Assembly: GCF_034314085.1 (NCBI RefSeq) | Contig: NZ_JAVIWI010000001.1 | Span: forward strand, 3,782,001-3,846,000 | Direction of reading: 5' to 3' | Length of the DNA stretch: 64,000 nt | Source of the DNA: Undibacterium sp. 5I1 | GTDB lineage: Bacteria; Pseudomonadota; Gammaproteobacteria; Burkholderiales; Burkholderiaceae_D | Shown here: positions 8,597 through 17,484 of the stretch, piece after piece | Layout of the letters: the number at the start of each line of letters is the position of its first letter | How positions within the stretch are numbered: the stretch's first letter is position 1 | The notes under the pieces: model-generated | Told to the model about the DNA's origin: nothing | Seen by the model: only the letters and a program-made list of their open reading frames with translations | Databases searched by the model: none | Translations under genes and position numbers: made by a program

Positions 8597-9937
8597 TTAT
8601 TCATGTTTAAAAAATCGTGCTGGCAGCGGTAAAAAGCGCTCCGCCAGTTTGTGATAGAGCGGCGTCGGGCAGATGAATTTGGAGATTGCGCTGGCAATCA
8701 CGGATGCTGACATCAATGGCACTAACATTTGGTGACTATCCGTCATTTCCATCATGATAATGAATGAGGTCACCGGTGCGCGAGTCACACCAGATAAGTA
8801 GGCCGCCATCACCAATAATACGATCGCGCCATGGGTTGCCAAATTGGGAAATAGTGTCGCGATGTTATCGCCAATACCCGCACCAACCGCAAGTGAGGGC
8901 GCGAAGATGCCACCGCTAATGCCGCAAACGGATGAGAGCAAGGTGGCAATCAATTTTGATATACCAAAATACCAAGGCAATGTACCGCTGTCTTCCAACG
9001 TTAAGCGGGTAGATTGGTAGCCTGTGCCAAACACCAAGCCGTTCGTGTAAATACCGATCAGGGCAACGATTAAGCCACAAACAGCGGCAAATAACAGCGC
9101 CCGGTTTCTGAGCAGATTCGCCAGTCGTGGCGGCAATCGTGACGATACAGATATCAATAATTGACTGAACAGACCACCAGCGCCACCGCCGATCATTCCG
9201 CATACCAAAATCGCCCAAACACCGGAGCGCCAATCAAGTTCAGCTCCGGTAGATCCAAAGTAGGTGTAATTACCCAGCAAAGACAATGAGATCAGGCCGG
9301 AGACGATCACGGTAATCAAAGTAGAGCTGTTCGCACTAAACGCATGCCGTTTACTCAATTCTTCAATGGCAAACATAATGCCAGCCAGCGGGGTATTAAA
9401 CGCTGCCGCAATCCCCGCAGCACCACCCGCTAAAATCAGCGTCCGGCGGGCTTCAGCATTTTGAAAAGGGCCGCGTCCATAAAACATATGCATGATGGAA
9501 GCGCCGATTTGTACGGTGGGACCCTCGCGCCCGATAGACGCACCTATCGTCAACCCGCCCAAAGTGAGCAATATTTTTCCGATAGCGATACGCAATGACA
9601 GTAGCTTGCTATTTTTAGCGGTATCGAGCGTATTAATAGCGGCAACCGTTTGCGGTATACCGCTCCCCTGCGATCCCGGGAAAAAACGCCTGCTCAGGTA
9701 TGCCAGCAGCGCAAAACCTAGAGGCATAAAAATTAATGGAGAATAAGGCGCAGCTGTCAGTACCCAATTATTTAACTTACTGGCCTGCTCACCACCAAAT
9801 GCTAAGCCGACAGCCATCGTCCCTACCAGCAAAGGACCTAAAATCCAGGCGGCACCGCGATGCCAGATATCCACAATTCTAAAAATGAGGCTGGAAGAGA
9901 GCACCGGATAGCGCACTCTGAGGCGAGGAAATTGCAT
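8597..9937 (-). CDS. ClC family chloride transporter
   Basis: A 446-residue multi-pass inner-membrane protein. The three selectivity segments are present: GSGIPQ (91-96), GREGPTVQ with the gating glutamate Glu138, and GGIFAPSLA (about residues 345-353). NTPLAGIMFAIEEL gives Glu193 at the position of the proton glutamate of E. coli ClC, and a Tyr follows in TPLYHK. Having both glutamates favours a 2Cl-/H+ exchanger over a passive channel. There is no C-terminal CBS pair. ATG 9937 follows AGG at seven bases. It is divergent from the MarR gene, with 136 bp between starts. Confidence 0.9.
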   Translation of the reverse strand: MQFPRLRVRYPVLSSSLIFRIVDIWHRGAAWILGPLLVGTMAVGLAFGGEQASKLNNWVLTAAPYSPLIFMPLGFALLAYLSRRFFPGSQGSGIPQTVAAINTLDTAKNSKLLSLRIAIGKILLTLGGLTIGASIGREGPTVQIGASIMHMFYGRGPFQNAEARRTLILAGGAAGIAAAFNTPLAGIMFAIEELSKRHAFSANSSTLITVIVSGLISLSLLGNYTYFGSTGAELDWRSGVWAILVCGMIGGGAGGLFSQLLISVSSRLPPRLANLLRNRALLFAAVCGLIVALIGIYTNGLVFGTGYQSTRLTLEDSGTLPWYFGISKLIATLLSSVCGISGGIFAPSLAVGAGIGDNIATLFPNLATHGAIVLLVMAAYLSGVTRAPVTSFIIMMEMTDSHQMLVPLMSASVIASAISKFICPTPLYHKLAERFLPLPARFFKHE

Positions 9938-10073
9938 AATAGAACCTGTGACGCCTTTGGGTTGGCAGTGAAATATAAGAGCGATATTTTTCTCAAAAAT
10001 AACAGAATAAGTTTCGTCAAATTATATTTGCACAAATGTAGATATGGTACACTTTAATCGCTGGAGATTTGCA

Positions 10074-10649
10074 ATGACAAAAAAAATTAGACAAAAAAAA
10101 GACATCGTGAAAAACACGGCAATAGATATAAAAAAGGTCATGGCGAAAGACAAAGCTAAACATAAACCGGAGGTGGCAGTTAGCGCCAACCTAAGGCTGG
10201 AAATTTTAAAAAAGCTTAGAATTGTTATTCGTGCAGCACAGCAGCATTCGCTTTGGATAGAAAAACAATGTGGTGTAAACGGCGCACAGTTATGGATTAT
10301 TCAAGAGTTACATGAATCGACAGGTCTACGCGTTGGTGAATTGGCGAAAAGATTGGCCATACATCAAACCACTACCAGCAATTTGTTAGATGGATTAGAT
10401 AAGCGTGGTTATATCGTTAAAACGCGCGATCCAAATGATCAAAGAGCCGTTGTGGTGAATTTGACAGAATCGGGAACTGGCTTGTTAATGGCGGCTCCAA
10501 AACCTGCCAGAGGCTTGCTACCCGAAGCGCTCTTGCAGCTAGATGATCCTTGTCTTGATGACTTGAATAATGGTTTGCAGGGTTTGCTGAACAGTATTGA
10601 TATTCTGGATGAGGGTTTCGAGTTGTTGCCGTTACCATTTACGATGTAA
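10074..10649 (+). CDS. MarR family transcriptional regulator
   Basis: A 191-residue DNA-binding protein. A Lys-rich N-terminal tail of about 35 residues precedes a winged helix. The recognition region reads LRVGELAKRLAIHQTTTSNLL, followed by the wing KTRDPNDQRAVVVNLTESG. ATG 10074 is chosen over the in-frame ATG 10044 because GGAG lies eight bases upstream. MarR proteins often control the divergent neighbour, here the ClC transporter; this is inference, as no clear operator was identified in the 136-bp gap. A 15-bp perfect inverted repeat follows the gene. Confidence 0.85.
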   Translation: MTKKIRQKKDIVKNTAIDIKKVMAKDKAKHKPEVAVSANLRLEILKKLRIVIRAAQQHSLWIEKQCGVNGAQLWIIQELHESTGLRVGELAKRLAIHQTTTSNLLDGLDKRGYIVKTRDPNDQRAVVVNLTESGTGLLMAAPKPARGLLPEALLQLDDPCLDDLNNGLQGLLNSIDILDEGFELLPLPFTM

Positions 10650-10729
10650 ACATTATTTACATGCTTAAAAGTTTTGAACCTTACTTTGTTTTAAGTTCTT
10701 CACAGAGCATAATTTTTTAGAAGAAAATT

Positions 10730-10765
10730 ACGATTGAACCATCAATATTTTGATGGTTCAATCGT
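10730..10765. promoter_or_regulatory. 15-bp perfect inverted repeat upstream of DUF3106 gene
   Basis: ACGATTGAACCATCA (10730-10744), loop ATATTT, then TGATGGTTCAATCGT (10751-10765). It lies 80 bp after marR and 48 bp before the DUF3106 start. No T-run follows on the plus strand. It could be a terminator for marR, an operator, or an RNA leader hairpin. Confidence 0.6.
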
Positions 10766-10813
10766 CGATAGTTCGATAGTGATTAACCAATCGGTCTAGT
10801 TCAAGGAGATCCT

Positions 10814-11437
10814 ATGTCATTGCATCATCTGCGCAGCCTCTTGCTAGTGGCTTTGATGGGATTGTGCTTATCGATATTGCTGGCACATGCAGACGACAAG
10901 CTTAATCCAGCTCCCGTTATCAATCCGGCTAAACCAACTGTGCCCGTCAGCCTGCCGGTGCATACACAACCTGACTGGTCTGCGCTTTCGCCCAAACAAA
11001 AAGAGGCGCTTACACCTTTAGTGAACGAGTGGAAAGGCATTGATGACATCAGAAAGAAAAAATGGGTGGAAATCGCCAATCGGTATGAGGGGATGAAGCC
11101 GGAAGAAAAATTTCGCGTTCAAGAACGCATGCGCGCTTGGGTCAAGCTCACACCAGAGCAGCGTACGATCGCACGCGAGAATTACATACGGAGTGTGGCT
11201 CTTAAAGCACAGCAAAAGACCGAACAATGGAAGCAGTATCAGCTGTTAAGTGAGGCAGATAAAGAGCGGCTGGCATCAGAAAAACACAAAGCCAGGTTGA
11301 CCAATCTGCAATCAAGTAGTTTAAAACCACAAAATCCAATATCGCCTTTAAAAGTGGTTTCTGCGCCTGCCAAAACTACGCCGGTCAATCCTCAAGCTCC
11401 CAATACTGCTTTAGCCAGTGAGCCTATGCGTCAATAA
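10814..11437 (+). CDS. DUF3106 family periplasmic protein
   Basis: A 207-residue exported protein. The signal peptide ends near AHADDK (residue 26). The DUF3106 domain has the typical pattern WSALSPKQKEAL, PLVNEWKGID, W.EIANRYEGM.PEEKFRVQERM and KLTPEQR, about residues 55-125, predicted to be all helical. A charged Lys/Glu helix and a Pro-rich low-complexity tail follow. Function of the family is unknown; homologues often sit beside sigma factor or RDD genes, which are absent here. AAGGAG at 10803-10808 precedes ATG 10814. Confidence 0.85.
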   Translation: MSLHHLRSLLLVALMGLCLSILLAHADDKLNPAPVINPAKPTVPVSLPVHTQPDWSALSPKQKEALTPLVNEWKGIDDIRKKKWVEIANRYEGMKPEEKFRVQERMRAWVKLTPEQRTIARENYIRSVALKAQQKTEQWKQYQLLSEADKERLASEKHKARLTNLQSSSLKPQNPISPLKVVSAPAKTTPVNPQAPNTALASEPMRQ

Positions 11438-12079
11438 ACTTAGAACTCGCAAATCAGATCTGATAACGCCGATAAATATGTCGGTCGCATGGACTCATCG
11501 CCCGCCAGTTCTGGGAAGTGAAAATCTTATTTTGATAACAGAACCAATGCTCCTTCCCGCCTCTAGGTCAACATCGTCGTTGGCCTTTGCCCACTTTCAC
11601 TGGCGCCACCACTTGTGAAAATGTCTCTATTATCAGCAAATAGGGATTGCCCGCCAAGATGCTTGAGACGGTCGGCATTTGTTGTTCGCTTCTGCTCATC
11701 TAGCCACCTGAACGACGCGGTATTTCTGCCAGATTGATCAGCAGACTAAACAATTTTGGTTCCCCGTTCGAGCCAAATTTCCCAATGCATCTGGCCTGGT
11801 CAAGGCGAATGGTCAGAGAATTCTGACTGATTCCTTTACTTCTTTCTTTTGATTTACAAGCAAACGAAATATTTTTAGATTATGATCGGCATCTATTGCA
11901 TAAATTACGACTGTAATTTATATTGGCAGTGGAAGTTCCTTCTGATGAGAAAGAATGTGCTGCCGGAAGTGCGATGTGAAATGATAAGCTCGATGTAAAT
12001 TGGTAAGCTACATGCAAAGCTAATTTGTTGATAGCGCCGGATCATTCCACATGTGATTTGAAATTTGACAAGGATGTCT
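11438..12079. other. Intergenic region, possible decayed gene
   Basis: A 642-bp gap with no intact gene. On the minus strand around 11600-11830 two short frames look protein-like, one containing GKFGSNGEPKLFSLLINLAE and the next MPTVSSILAGNPYLLIIE. Both are broken by stops, so this may be gene debris, but no family is recognised. The right end is AT-rich and should contain the MFS promoter. Confidence 0.35.
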
Positions 12080-13372
12080 ATGTTTTCCCAAGCACTTTCT
12101 AAATGGCTGGACAAGCGTGGTTTTCATTACGCCTGGATCATCGTCATCATTACCTTTATGACAGCGCTGTCGTCTTCGGCTGCGCTTGGCTTGCCCGGTG
12201 CACTGATGCAGCCATTGAGCAAAGAGTTTGGCTGGAGTGTTGATCAGATTTCTTCAGCGCTCGCGGTTCGTTTTGCCTTGTTCGGTCTGATTGGACCATT
12301 TGCAGCAATTCTGATGGAACGGTTTGGCCTGCGTAATATTGTGGTGACCGCACTAAGCTTGATCGCAACCGGCTTGATCTTATCAACCCGCATGACCGCG
12401 TTTTGGCATCTGGTTGCTTTGTGGGGCATCACGATAGGCATAGGATCGGGGTTAACCGCTTTGGTGCTGAGTGCGATCGTATCTAATCGCTGGTTTGAAA
12501 CCCATCGCGGTCTGGTGATTGGTCTTTTGACGGCAAGCTCGGCGACCGGGCAACTGGTATTTTTGCCCGCGGCGGCATGGCTTACCGAGCATCTGGGCTG
12601 GCGCATTGCGGTGTTACCGGTCTCATTTAGTTGCGCTGTAGTAGCAATCGCTGCCTTCTTTTTCATGCGCAATCGTCCTTCAGAAGTAGGACTTATACCC
12701 TATGGTGCTGATCCGGCGATTGCCATCCCGCCAGTGGCGCCTGTTAAATTCAGTTTTAGTATGCCGTTTACAATTTTGCGTGAGGCGGCAAGTCAGAGAG
12801 TGTTCTGGATCTTGTTTGGCACCTTTTTTATTTGCGGCCTCAGCACGAATGGCTTGATCCAAACCCATTTCATTTCTTTATGTGGTGACTCTGGTTTGGC
12901 GGCGGTACCTGCGGCCTCTGTATTGGCCATGATGGGTGCTTTTGATCTGGTCGGTACCATCTTGTCTGGCTGGTTGTCGGATCGCTATGACAACCGTAAA
13001 TTACTGTTCTGGTATTACGGCTTGCGTGGTTTATCCCTGTTTTGGTTGCCTTACTCCGAATTCACGCTGTATGGCTTGTCCTTGTTTGCGATGTTTTATG
13101 GCATGGACTGGATCGCAACGGTACCGCCGACGGTCAGATTGACCACCGCCACTTTCGGTAAAGAACGCGCTGGCATGGTGTTCGGCTGGATATTTGCGGG
13201 ACATCAACTTGGCGCCGCCGTGGCGGCTTATGGCGCGGGTCGTGTCAGAACATTGATGCTGACTTACAACCCGGCGTTGTACACGGCTGGTGCAGCATGC
13301 TTACTCGCCGCGCTGTTGGTGATGATGATTAAGCGGCGGGATTCTAAAGTAACTGAGCGTAAAGCAGCGTAA
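12080..13372 (+). CDS. MFS transporter
   Basis: A 430-residue major facilitator protein with about 12 membrane segments. The cytoplasmic loop 2-3 region reads AAILMERFGLRNIV, and the second-half equivalent is LSGWLSDRYDNRKLL. This layout resembles the monocarboxylate/oxalate-formate group of MFS carriers; the substrate is unknown. ATG 12080 is chosen because AAGGA (12070-12074) lies five bases upstream. It is convergent with the TetR gene; a perfect 13-bp hairpin separates them. The TetR product may regulate it, but its promoter is on the far side. Confidence 0.85.
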   Translation: MFSQALSKWLDKRGFHYAWIIVIITFMTALSSSAALGLPGALMQPLSKEFGWSVDQISSALAVRFALFGLIGPFAAILMERFGLRNIVVTALSLIATGLILSTRMTAFWHLVALWGITIGIGSGLTALVLSAIVSNRWFETHRGLVIGLLTASSATGQLVFLPAAAWLTEHLGWRIAVLPVSFSCAVVAIAAFFFMRNRPSEVGLIPYGADPAIAIPPVAPVKFSFSMPFTILREAASQRVFWILFGTFFICGLSTNGLIQTHFISLCGDSGLAAVPAASVLAMMGAFDLVGTILSGWLSDRYDNRKLLFWYYGLRGLSLFWLPYSEFTLYGLSLFAMFYGMDWIATVPPTVRLTTATFGKERAGMVFGWIFAGHQLGAAVAAYGAGRVRTLMLTYNPALYTAGAACLLAALLVMMIKRRDSKVTERKAA

Positions 13373-13381
13373 ATTAATTGA

Positions 13382-13416
13382 GCATATTGAAAGCATTTTT
13401 GTAGCTTTCAATATGC
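13382..13416. terminator. Bidirectional hairpin between MFS and TetR genes
   Basis: GCATATTGAAAGC (13382-13394), nine-base T-rich loop, GCTTTCAATATGC (13404-13416): a perfect 13-bp stem between convergent genes. No T-run follows on either strand, so termination is inferred from position. Confidence 0.6.
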
Positions 13417-13431
13417 ACAATATCAAGCTTG

Positions 13432-13998
13432 CTACTGGCTAAGCGCCTGGCGCACAACACGTAAAAACTCATCGGACAGACCCGGCTCATTCACCACACG
13501 TGACAGCATCAGCGCGCCCACCATGCTGGCATATGCGACTAAGACCGCATCGCGCTTTTCTTGCGATGACTCTGCTTCTGCCAGTACAGTCAGTTGATCA
13601 AGCTGCTGACGCACACCGTCAGTCAATGCATCACGCACTCCCGAAGAAAGTCGTGCCACCTCAGGGCCAAGAGCGACCACTGCGCAACCAGCACCCGGAT
13701 TGTCACGATGCTTAGGTGATAGATAAGAGGCCGTGATTGCCTCGAACGGTGCATCAGGATGTTTGGCTGCAAGCCTAGCCCATGAGCCGGCAGAATTCTC
13801 AAAAGTCCGCGCACAGGCTTCCACCATCAAATCTTCTTTTGAGTTGAAATTGCCATAAAACGCGCCATTAGTCAGCCCGGCAGCTTTCATCAGATCAGCT
13901 ACACCAATACCGTTATAGCCATGCTCACGAAACAGTTTGGCGGCAGTATCAACGACCCGTTCACGATTTTTCTCGGCCTGTTCTCTGCTGACTTTCAT
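13432..13998 (-). CDS. TetR/AcrR family regulator
   Basis: A 188-residue repressor-type protein. The N-terminal HTH domain reads RVVDTAAKLFREHGYNGIGV, then ADLMKAAGLTNGAFYGNFNSKEDL (about residues 33-56), matching the subgroup related to YxaF/LmrA-like regulators. The C-terminal domain, rich in Ala and Leu helices, would bind a small ligand. ATG 13998 is followed by MKVSREQAEKNRERV. It faces the MFS gene tail to tail. The 500 bp upstream of its start contain only repeats. Confidence 0.85.
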   Translation of the reverse strand: MKVSREQAEKNRERVVDTAAKLFREHGYNGIGVADLMKAAGLTNGAFYGNFNSKEDLMVEACARTFENSAGSWARLAAKHPDAPFEAITASYLSPKHRDNPGAGCAVVALGPEVARLSSGVRDALTDGVRQQLDQLTVLAEAESSQEKRDAVLVAYASMVGALMLSRVVNEPGLSDEFLRVVRQALSQ

Positions 13999-14499
13999 GA
14001 TGCTTCTTTCTATAGATTATTCATTACGATAATAATATAAAAATCATTGGGCAGGCAGATTGCTCGGCAAGTAGTAGATTCAAATGAAAAAATAGTCACT
14101 TTATTTAGCGACGATGATCTGTTTATGGCGTAGTCAGAAATGAATCAACTTTAGAACAGGACTTGCGCAAAAACCGCCCCAACTGCGTTGCAGCGACTCG
14201 CCCTACTAAAGTACTGCCGTCGACGCTACACCTTACCGGGACGATTTTGCTTAAGTCCGATAAGAATATGTAATATCAAAAATGACAACGACCAATTACA
14301 GAGAACAAAGGCAAGGGGGCGTATGACTTAGGAGCAAAGCCTATATTGCCAGCTGCGGACGCCTAATATCTAGCAGTAAGCTATTAATAAACTCAACTCG
14401 TAGATTTAAAGAAGAAAATGAAGGCGACTGGCATTAACTATCGGTGCACCTCAGCGCATACAAATTGGTAGTTAAATTTAAACCAAGAAATGGTTTGAA
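13999..14499. other. Intergenic repeat-rich region left of the tRNA
   Basis: A 500-bp stretch without an intact gene. It contains a 100-bp element with inverted ends (14159-14258). The 14-mer CGTAGATTTAAAGA (about 14399) recurs at about 14817 in transposase debris, which suggests fragments of the same mobile element on both sides of the tRNA. Confidence 0.45.
14159..14258. repeat. 100-bp MITE-like element, GGACTTGCGCAAAA ends
   Basis: The left end GGACTTGCGCAAAA (14159-14172) and right end TTTTGCTTAAGTCC (14245-14258) are imperfect inverted repeats. The same ends bound the 64-bp element at 37940-38003, with single ends at 1747 and 31719. No transposase is inside. Confidence 0.6.
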
Positions 14500-14574
14500 T
14501 GGTGCGACCGACAGGAATCGAACCTGTATCGCCAGCTTCGGAGGCTAGCATCCTATCCGTTGGAAGACGGTCAC
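14500..14574 (-). tRNA. tRNA-Arg (CCG anticodon)
   Basis: A 75-nt cloverleaf with encoded CCA. The acceptor stem is GTGACCG paired with CGGTCGC (one G-T pair). The anticodon stem CTAGC/GCTGG holds loop CTCCGAA. The T arm is ACAGG-TTCGATT-CCTGT. The D stem TTCC/GGAT has a T-T mismatch at its first pair, where tRNAs normally have G-C, and the variable loop has four bases. It is therefore slightly degenerate but plausibly functional. It lies in AT-rich, repeat-laden DNA and could be an old integration site. Confidence 0.85.
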
Positions 14575-15198
14575 GTCTAGTTAATTACAGGCCGCTATTG
14601 TAGCTGGTTGGGTTCTAAAATGTTGGTGGAAAATGTACTAAATCGTCGTTTTGAATAGCTACTAATCAATTTTTTCGCTATGTTTTCATTTTAAATCGAG
14701 AAAAAATTTTATTTTTTTAAAAATTTTTGTATATTTTCTATATGCCGAGCGACGTCTCTCATAACTCAGTTGACGTTTAATAATATCAACAGAGAAGGAA
14801 GTAAATCATTAAAAAACGTAGATTTAAAGAGAAATTTAAAGCTTAAGTGATCAACGTTGCGCAAAAGGCTGGGGATAATAGATAAAACATTATTTGTGTC
14901 TGAGGAGTAGTTATCGCAGTCAATTGGCAGAGGCTAGCAGTAACGTTGTCGCAATCACTACACATTAGCGCATCGGCAGGCGATTTTTAGTTTGTGTCCA
15001 GCATTCACCTTTTTCCGCACCTCGGTCATTCTTGCGTTTGGCTTATTACTGGCTTCGGGAGGTATAACTACCATCTGTTGATTCAACCGTTCATAAAATT
15101 ATTAATATAAAACTCAATGATTGGGTTGCTTTTGAAAAGAATAGGGCCGCATTAAAAGAGACCGTTGAACAGGTGCGGATGAAAACTGTCTATCTCTC
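14575..15198. other. AT-rich gap with mobile-element debris
   Basis: A 620-bp stretch that includes very AT-rich DNA (14690-14750), a transposase fragment (14811-14880) and a short open frame at 15068-15198 containing NDWVAFEKNRAALKETVEQV, which runs antisense into the helicase 3' end. I do not recognise the latter. It probably marks an insertion or deletion scar next to the helicase pair. Confidence 0.45.
14811..14880 (+). pseudogene. Transposase N-terminal fragment (IS3-type orfA-like)
   Basis: The frame reads KKRRFKEKFKA, stop, VINVAQKAGD, which resembles the start of IS3-family OrfA helix-turn-helix proteins. An in-frame TAA interrupts it and no downstream OrfA or OrfB survives. The identification rests on a short motif. 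Confidence 0.35.
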
Positions 15199-17484
15199 TC
15201 AAGACAATCCCCACCACTCCGGCATCAATCGCCTAATCTCAGGCTCCGCAAACCGATCATCAATCAAATAAATCACTCCTTGATCCGTCGTAGTGCGGAT
15301 GACGCGTCCTGCTGCCTGAACTACCTTTTGTATGCCGGGATAAAGATAGGTATAGTCATACCCTGAGCCGAATAACTGCTGCATACGTTGTTTAATCTGC
15401 TCATTGACCGGATTCATTTGGGGTAATCCCAATGTCGCAATAAAAGCACCAATCAAGCGCGTACCAGGCAAATCGATTCCCTCACCAAAGACGCCACCTA
15501 AGACGGCAAATCCTATCCCATTACTGGACTCGGTGAAGCTCTCTAAAAAATGTTTTCTGGCGCATTCATCCATACGCCTTGTTTGTGTCCATATCGTGAT
15601 TGATGGAAAGCGTTCTTGGAACAAACGTGCAACTTGATCCATGTACTCAAAGCTACTGAAGAAGGCCAAATAATTGCCCGGTGCTTCTTCATATTGTTGC
15701 GCCATTAAGGTAGTCATTGGGATTAAAGAATGATCACGGTCTGTATAGCGGGTCGATATTGTTTCAATGATATTCACAGCTAACTGGTTAGCGCTAAAGG
15801 GGGATTCCACATCGACCCATGCAGTGCTTTCTGGCATACCCAGTAAATCACAGTAGTAATTCCAAGGACTTAAGGTGGCGGAGAATAAGGCACTGGTATG
15901 TGTTGCTTTAAACCGAGGTTTGAGAAACGGGGCTGGCACGATGTTTCTGATGCAAAGTATCGAGTCGCCGTTCGTCGCTGTCGCGTCAAATAGTGAGTGA
16001 TCTCCAAAGCTCTCACCTAAGCGATTAAAGAGTAAAGTATCGAAATAAAACTGCTGTAGTTCTGGACTAATGGTAATTGGATTGTCTGCAAAGTAAGCAC
16101 CTATTTCAGAGCAAAGAGTGATTAAGGCTTTACCGAACTTATCAGGCAGTTCGGCATGAACGACATAAGCTTGCTGTTGATCGTTGTAGCGCTGTTGTTG
16201 CTGCTGGCTCTCCTGCGCTTTTTCTAATGCGAGCCATTGGCGATGAAGCCGGTCTAATGACTTTTTTAAGATCGCCGTTGCTTGCTTACGTACCACCTTA
16301 AGTTGTCGATGACTCAGCTCTGCTGTGTACATGGCACGCGCTCTGGCAACCATGTTGTGCGCCTCATCAACGAGTACACCAATCTTCCAGGCATGACTGA
16401 TGGTTAGTCCATACAACATGGCGTTCAGGTCAAAGTAGTAGTTATAGTCACCGACAATCACATCACACCATTTCGCCATTTCTGTACTGAGGTAATAGGG
16501 ACAGACCTGATGTGCTAAGGCGACTGAACGTAAATTCTCTTGATTTAGGATCGGCACTTGTAAGGCCGCCGTGCGTGCAGAAGGTAGACGGTCATAGAAC
16601 CCTTTTGCTAAAGGACAGGAGTCTCCATGACAGGCATTTTGCGGGAACTCACAGGCATTGGTTTTAGCGACGAGTTCCAGTGTTCGTAAAGTCGTGCGTG
16701 GCAGGTTTTCTTGTAGCGTTTGAATTGCATGCAACGCTAACTGGCGACCTGACGTTTTTGCGGCAAGGAAGAAGATTTTATCGAGCTGGTGTTCAGCACT
16801 GGCTTTGAGCATAGGAAACAAGCTACCTATCGTTTTACCGATACCGGTCGGTGCTTGTGCCAATAAGCAGCAGGTACGGTTACTGGCTTTGTAGATAGCC
16901 TCCGCCAGCTCACGCTGTCCCGCTCTAAATTGCGGATGGGGGAAACGCATCTCCTTTATGGCGCCATCACGTTGTTCCCGATGCACTAGCTCTTGCTTAG
17001 CCCAAGTTAAAAACTGATGACATAGACCATCGAAGAAAGACGCTAATACTTGCGCCGTATAGATTTCTACTAGGGGTGTTTCTTGTTGGGAATCGACGTT
17101 GTAGTAGATTAGCGCGACGTTGAGCTGGGACAGAGCCAGCTTTTGGCAAAGCAAATGAGCATACACTTTGGCTTGTGCCCAATGCAGTTGCTGGTGATTA
17201 TCCGGCATCGCACTCAAGTTGCCGCGATAGGTCTTGATTTCTTCTAGCTGTTGATGTTCAGGATCATAGCCATCCGCTCGACCTTTAACCAGTAGCTCTG
17301 AATAGCGGCCTTCGAGCCGGACTTCACGCTGGTAGCTGGCTGCTCTGCGGGACGTGACTTGCGTATGACCTTCTATCCCTTCTTGCGCCGAGGGAGATGG
17401 CGTAAAACGAAGATCGAGGTTACCTTGTTTTGCAATAAATTCACACAGAGCACGCACGGCAACAGTGTAGAGTTTGAGACTCAC
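15199..17484 (-). CDS. DinG/XPD-type DNA helicase with N-terminal nuclease-like domain
   Basis: A 761-residue superfamily 2 helicase. Residues 1-170 form a PD-(D/E)XK-like module with GRADGYD (68-74) and EEIK (81-84), comparable to Cas4/RecB-type nucleases. Walker A is APTGIGKT (211-218). Four cysteines (CEFPQNAC, C.PLAKG, CPYYL) fit the Fe-S cluster of XPD/DinG helicases. The DEAH box is VDEAHNM, and the C-terminal motif VI is QAAGRVIR. It is likely a 5'-3' helicase acting on damaged or branched DNA. Its ATG overlaps the stop of the upstream VRR-NUC gene by four bases (ATGA), so the two are co-translated. Expression is probably driven from the SOS box at 19164. Confidence 0.88.
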   Translation of the reverse strand: MSLKLYTVAVRALCEFIAKQGNLDLRFTPSPSAQEGIEGHTQVTSRRAASYQREVRLEGRYSELLVKGRADGYDPEHQQLEEIKTYRGNLSAMPDNHQQLHWAQAKVYAHLLCQKLALSQLNVALIYYNVDSQQETPLVEIYTAQVLASFFDGLCHQFLTWAKQELVHREQRDGAIKEMRFPHPQFRAGQRELAEAIYKASNRTCCLLAQAPTGIGKTIGSLFPMLKASAEHQLDKIFFLAAKTSGRQLALHAIQTLQENLPRTTLRTLELVAKTNACEFPQNACHGDSCPLAKGFYDRLPSARTAALQVPILNQENLRSVALAHQVCPYYLSTEMAKWCDVIVGDYNYYFDLNAMLYGLTISHAWKIGVLVDEAHNMVARARAMYTAELSHRQLKVVRKQATAILKKSLDRLHRQWLALEKAQESQQQQQRYNDQQQAYVVHAELPDKFGKALITLCSEIGAYFADNPITISPELQQFYFDTLLFNRLGESFGDHSLFDATATNGDSILCIRNIVPAPFLKPRFKATHTSALFSATLSPWNYYCDLLGMPESTAWVDVESPFSANQLAVNIIETISTRYTDRDHSLIPMTTLMAQQYEEAPGNYLAFFSSFEYMDQVARLFQERFPSITIWTQTRRMDECARKHFLESFTESSNGIGFAVLGGVFGEGIDLPGTRLIGAFIATLGLPQMNPVNEQIKQRMQQLFGSGYDYTYLYPGIQKVVQAAGRVIRTTTDQGVIYLIDDRFAEPEIRRLMPEWWGLS

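Noticed and set aside
14500..14574. The tRNA as attB of an intact integrative element
   Set aside because: No integrase gene and no second copy of the tRNA 3' end were found in the window.
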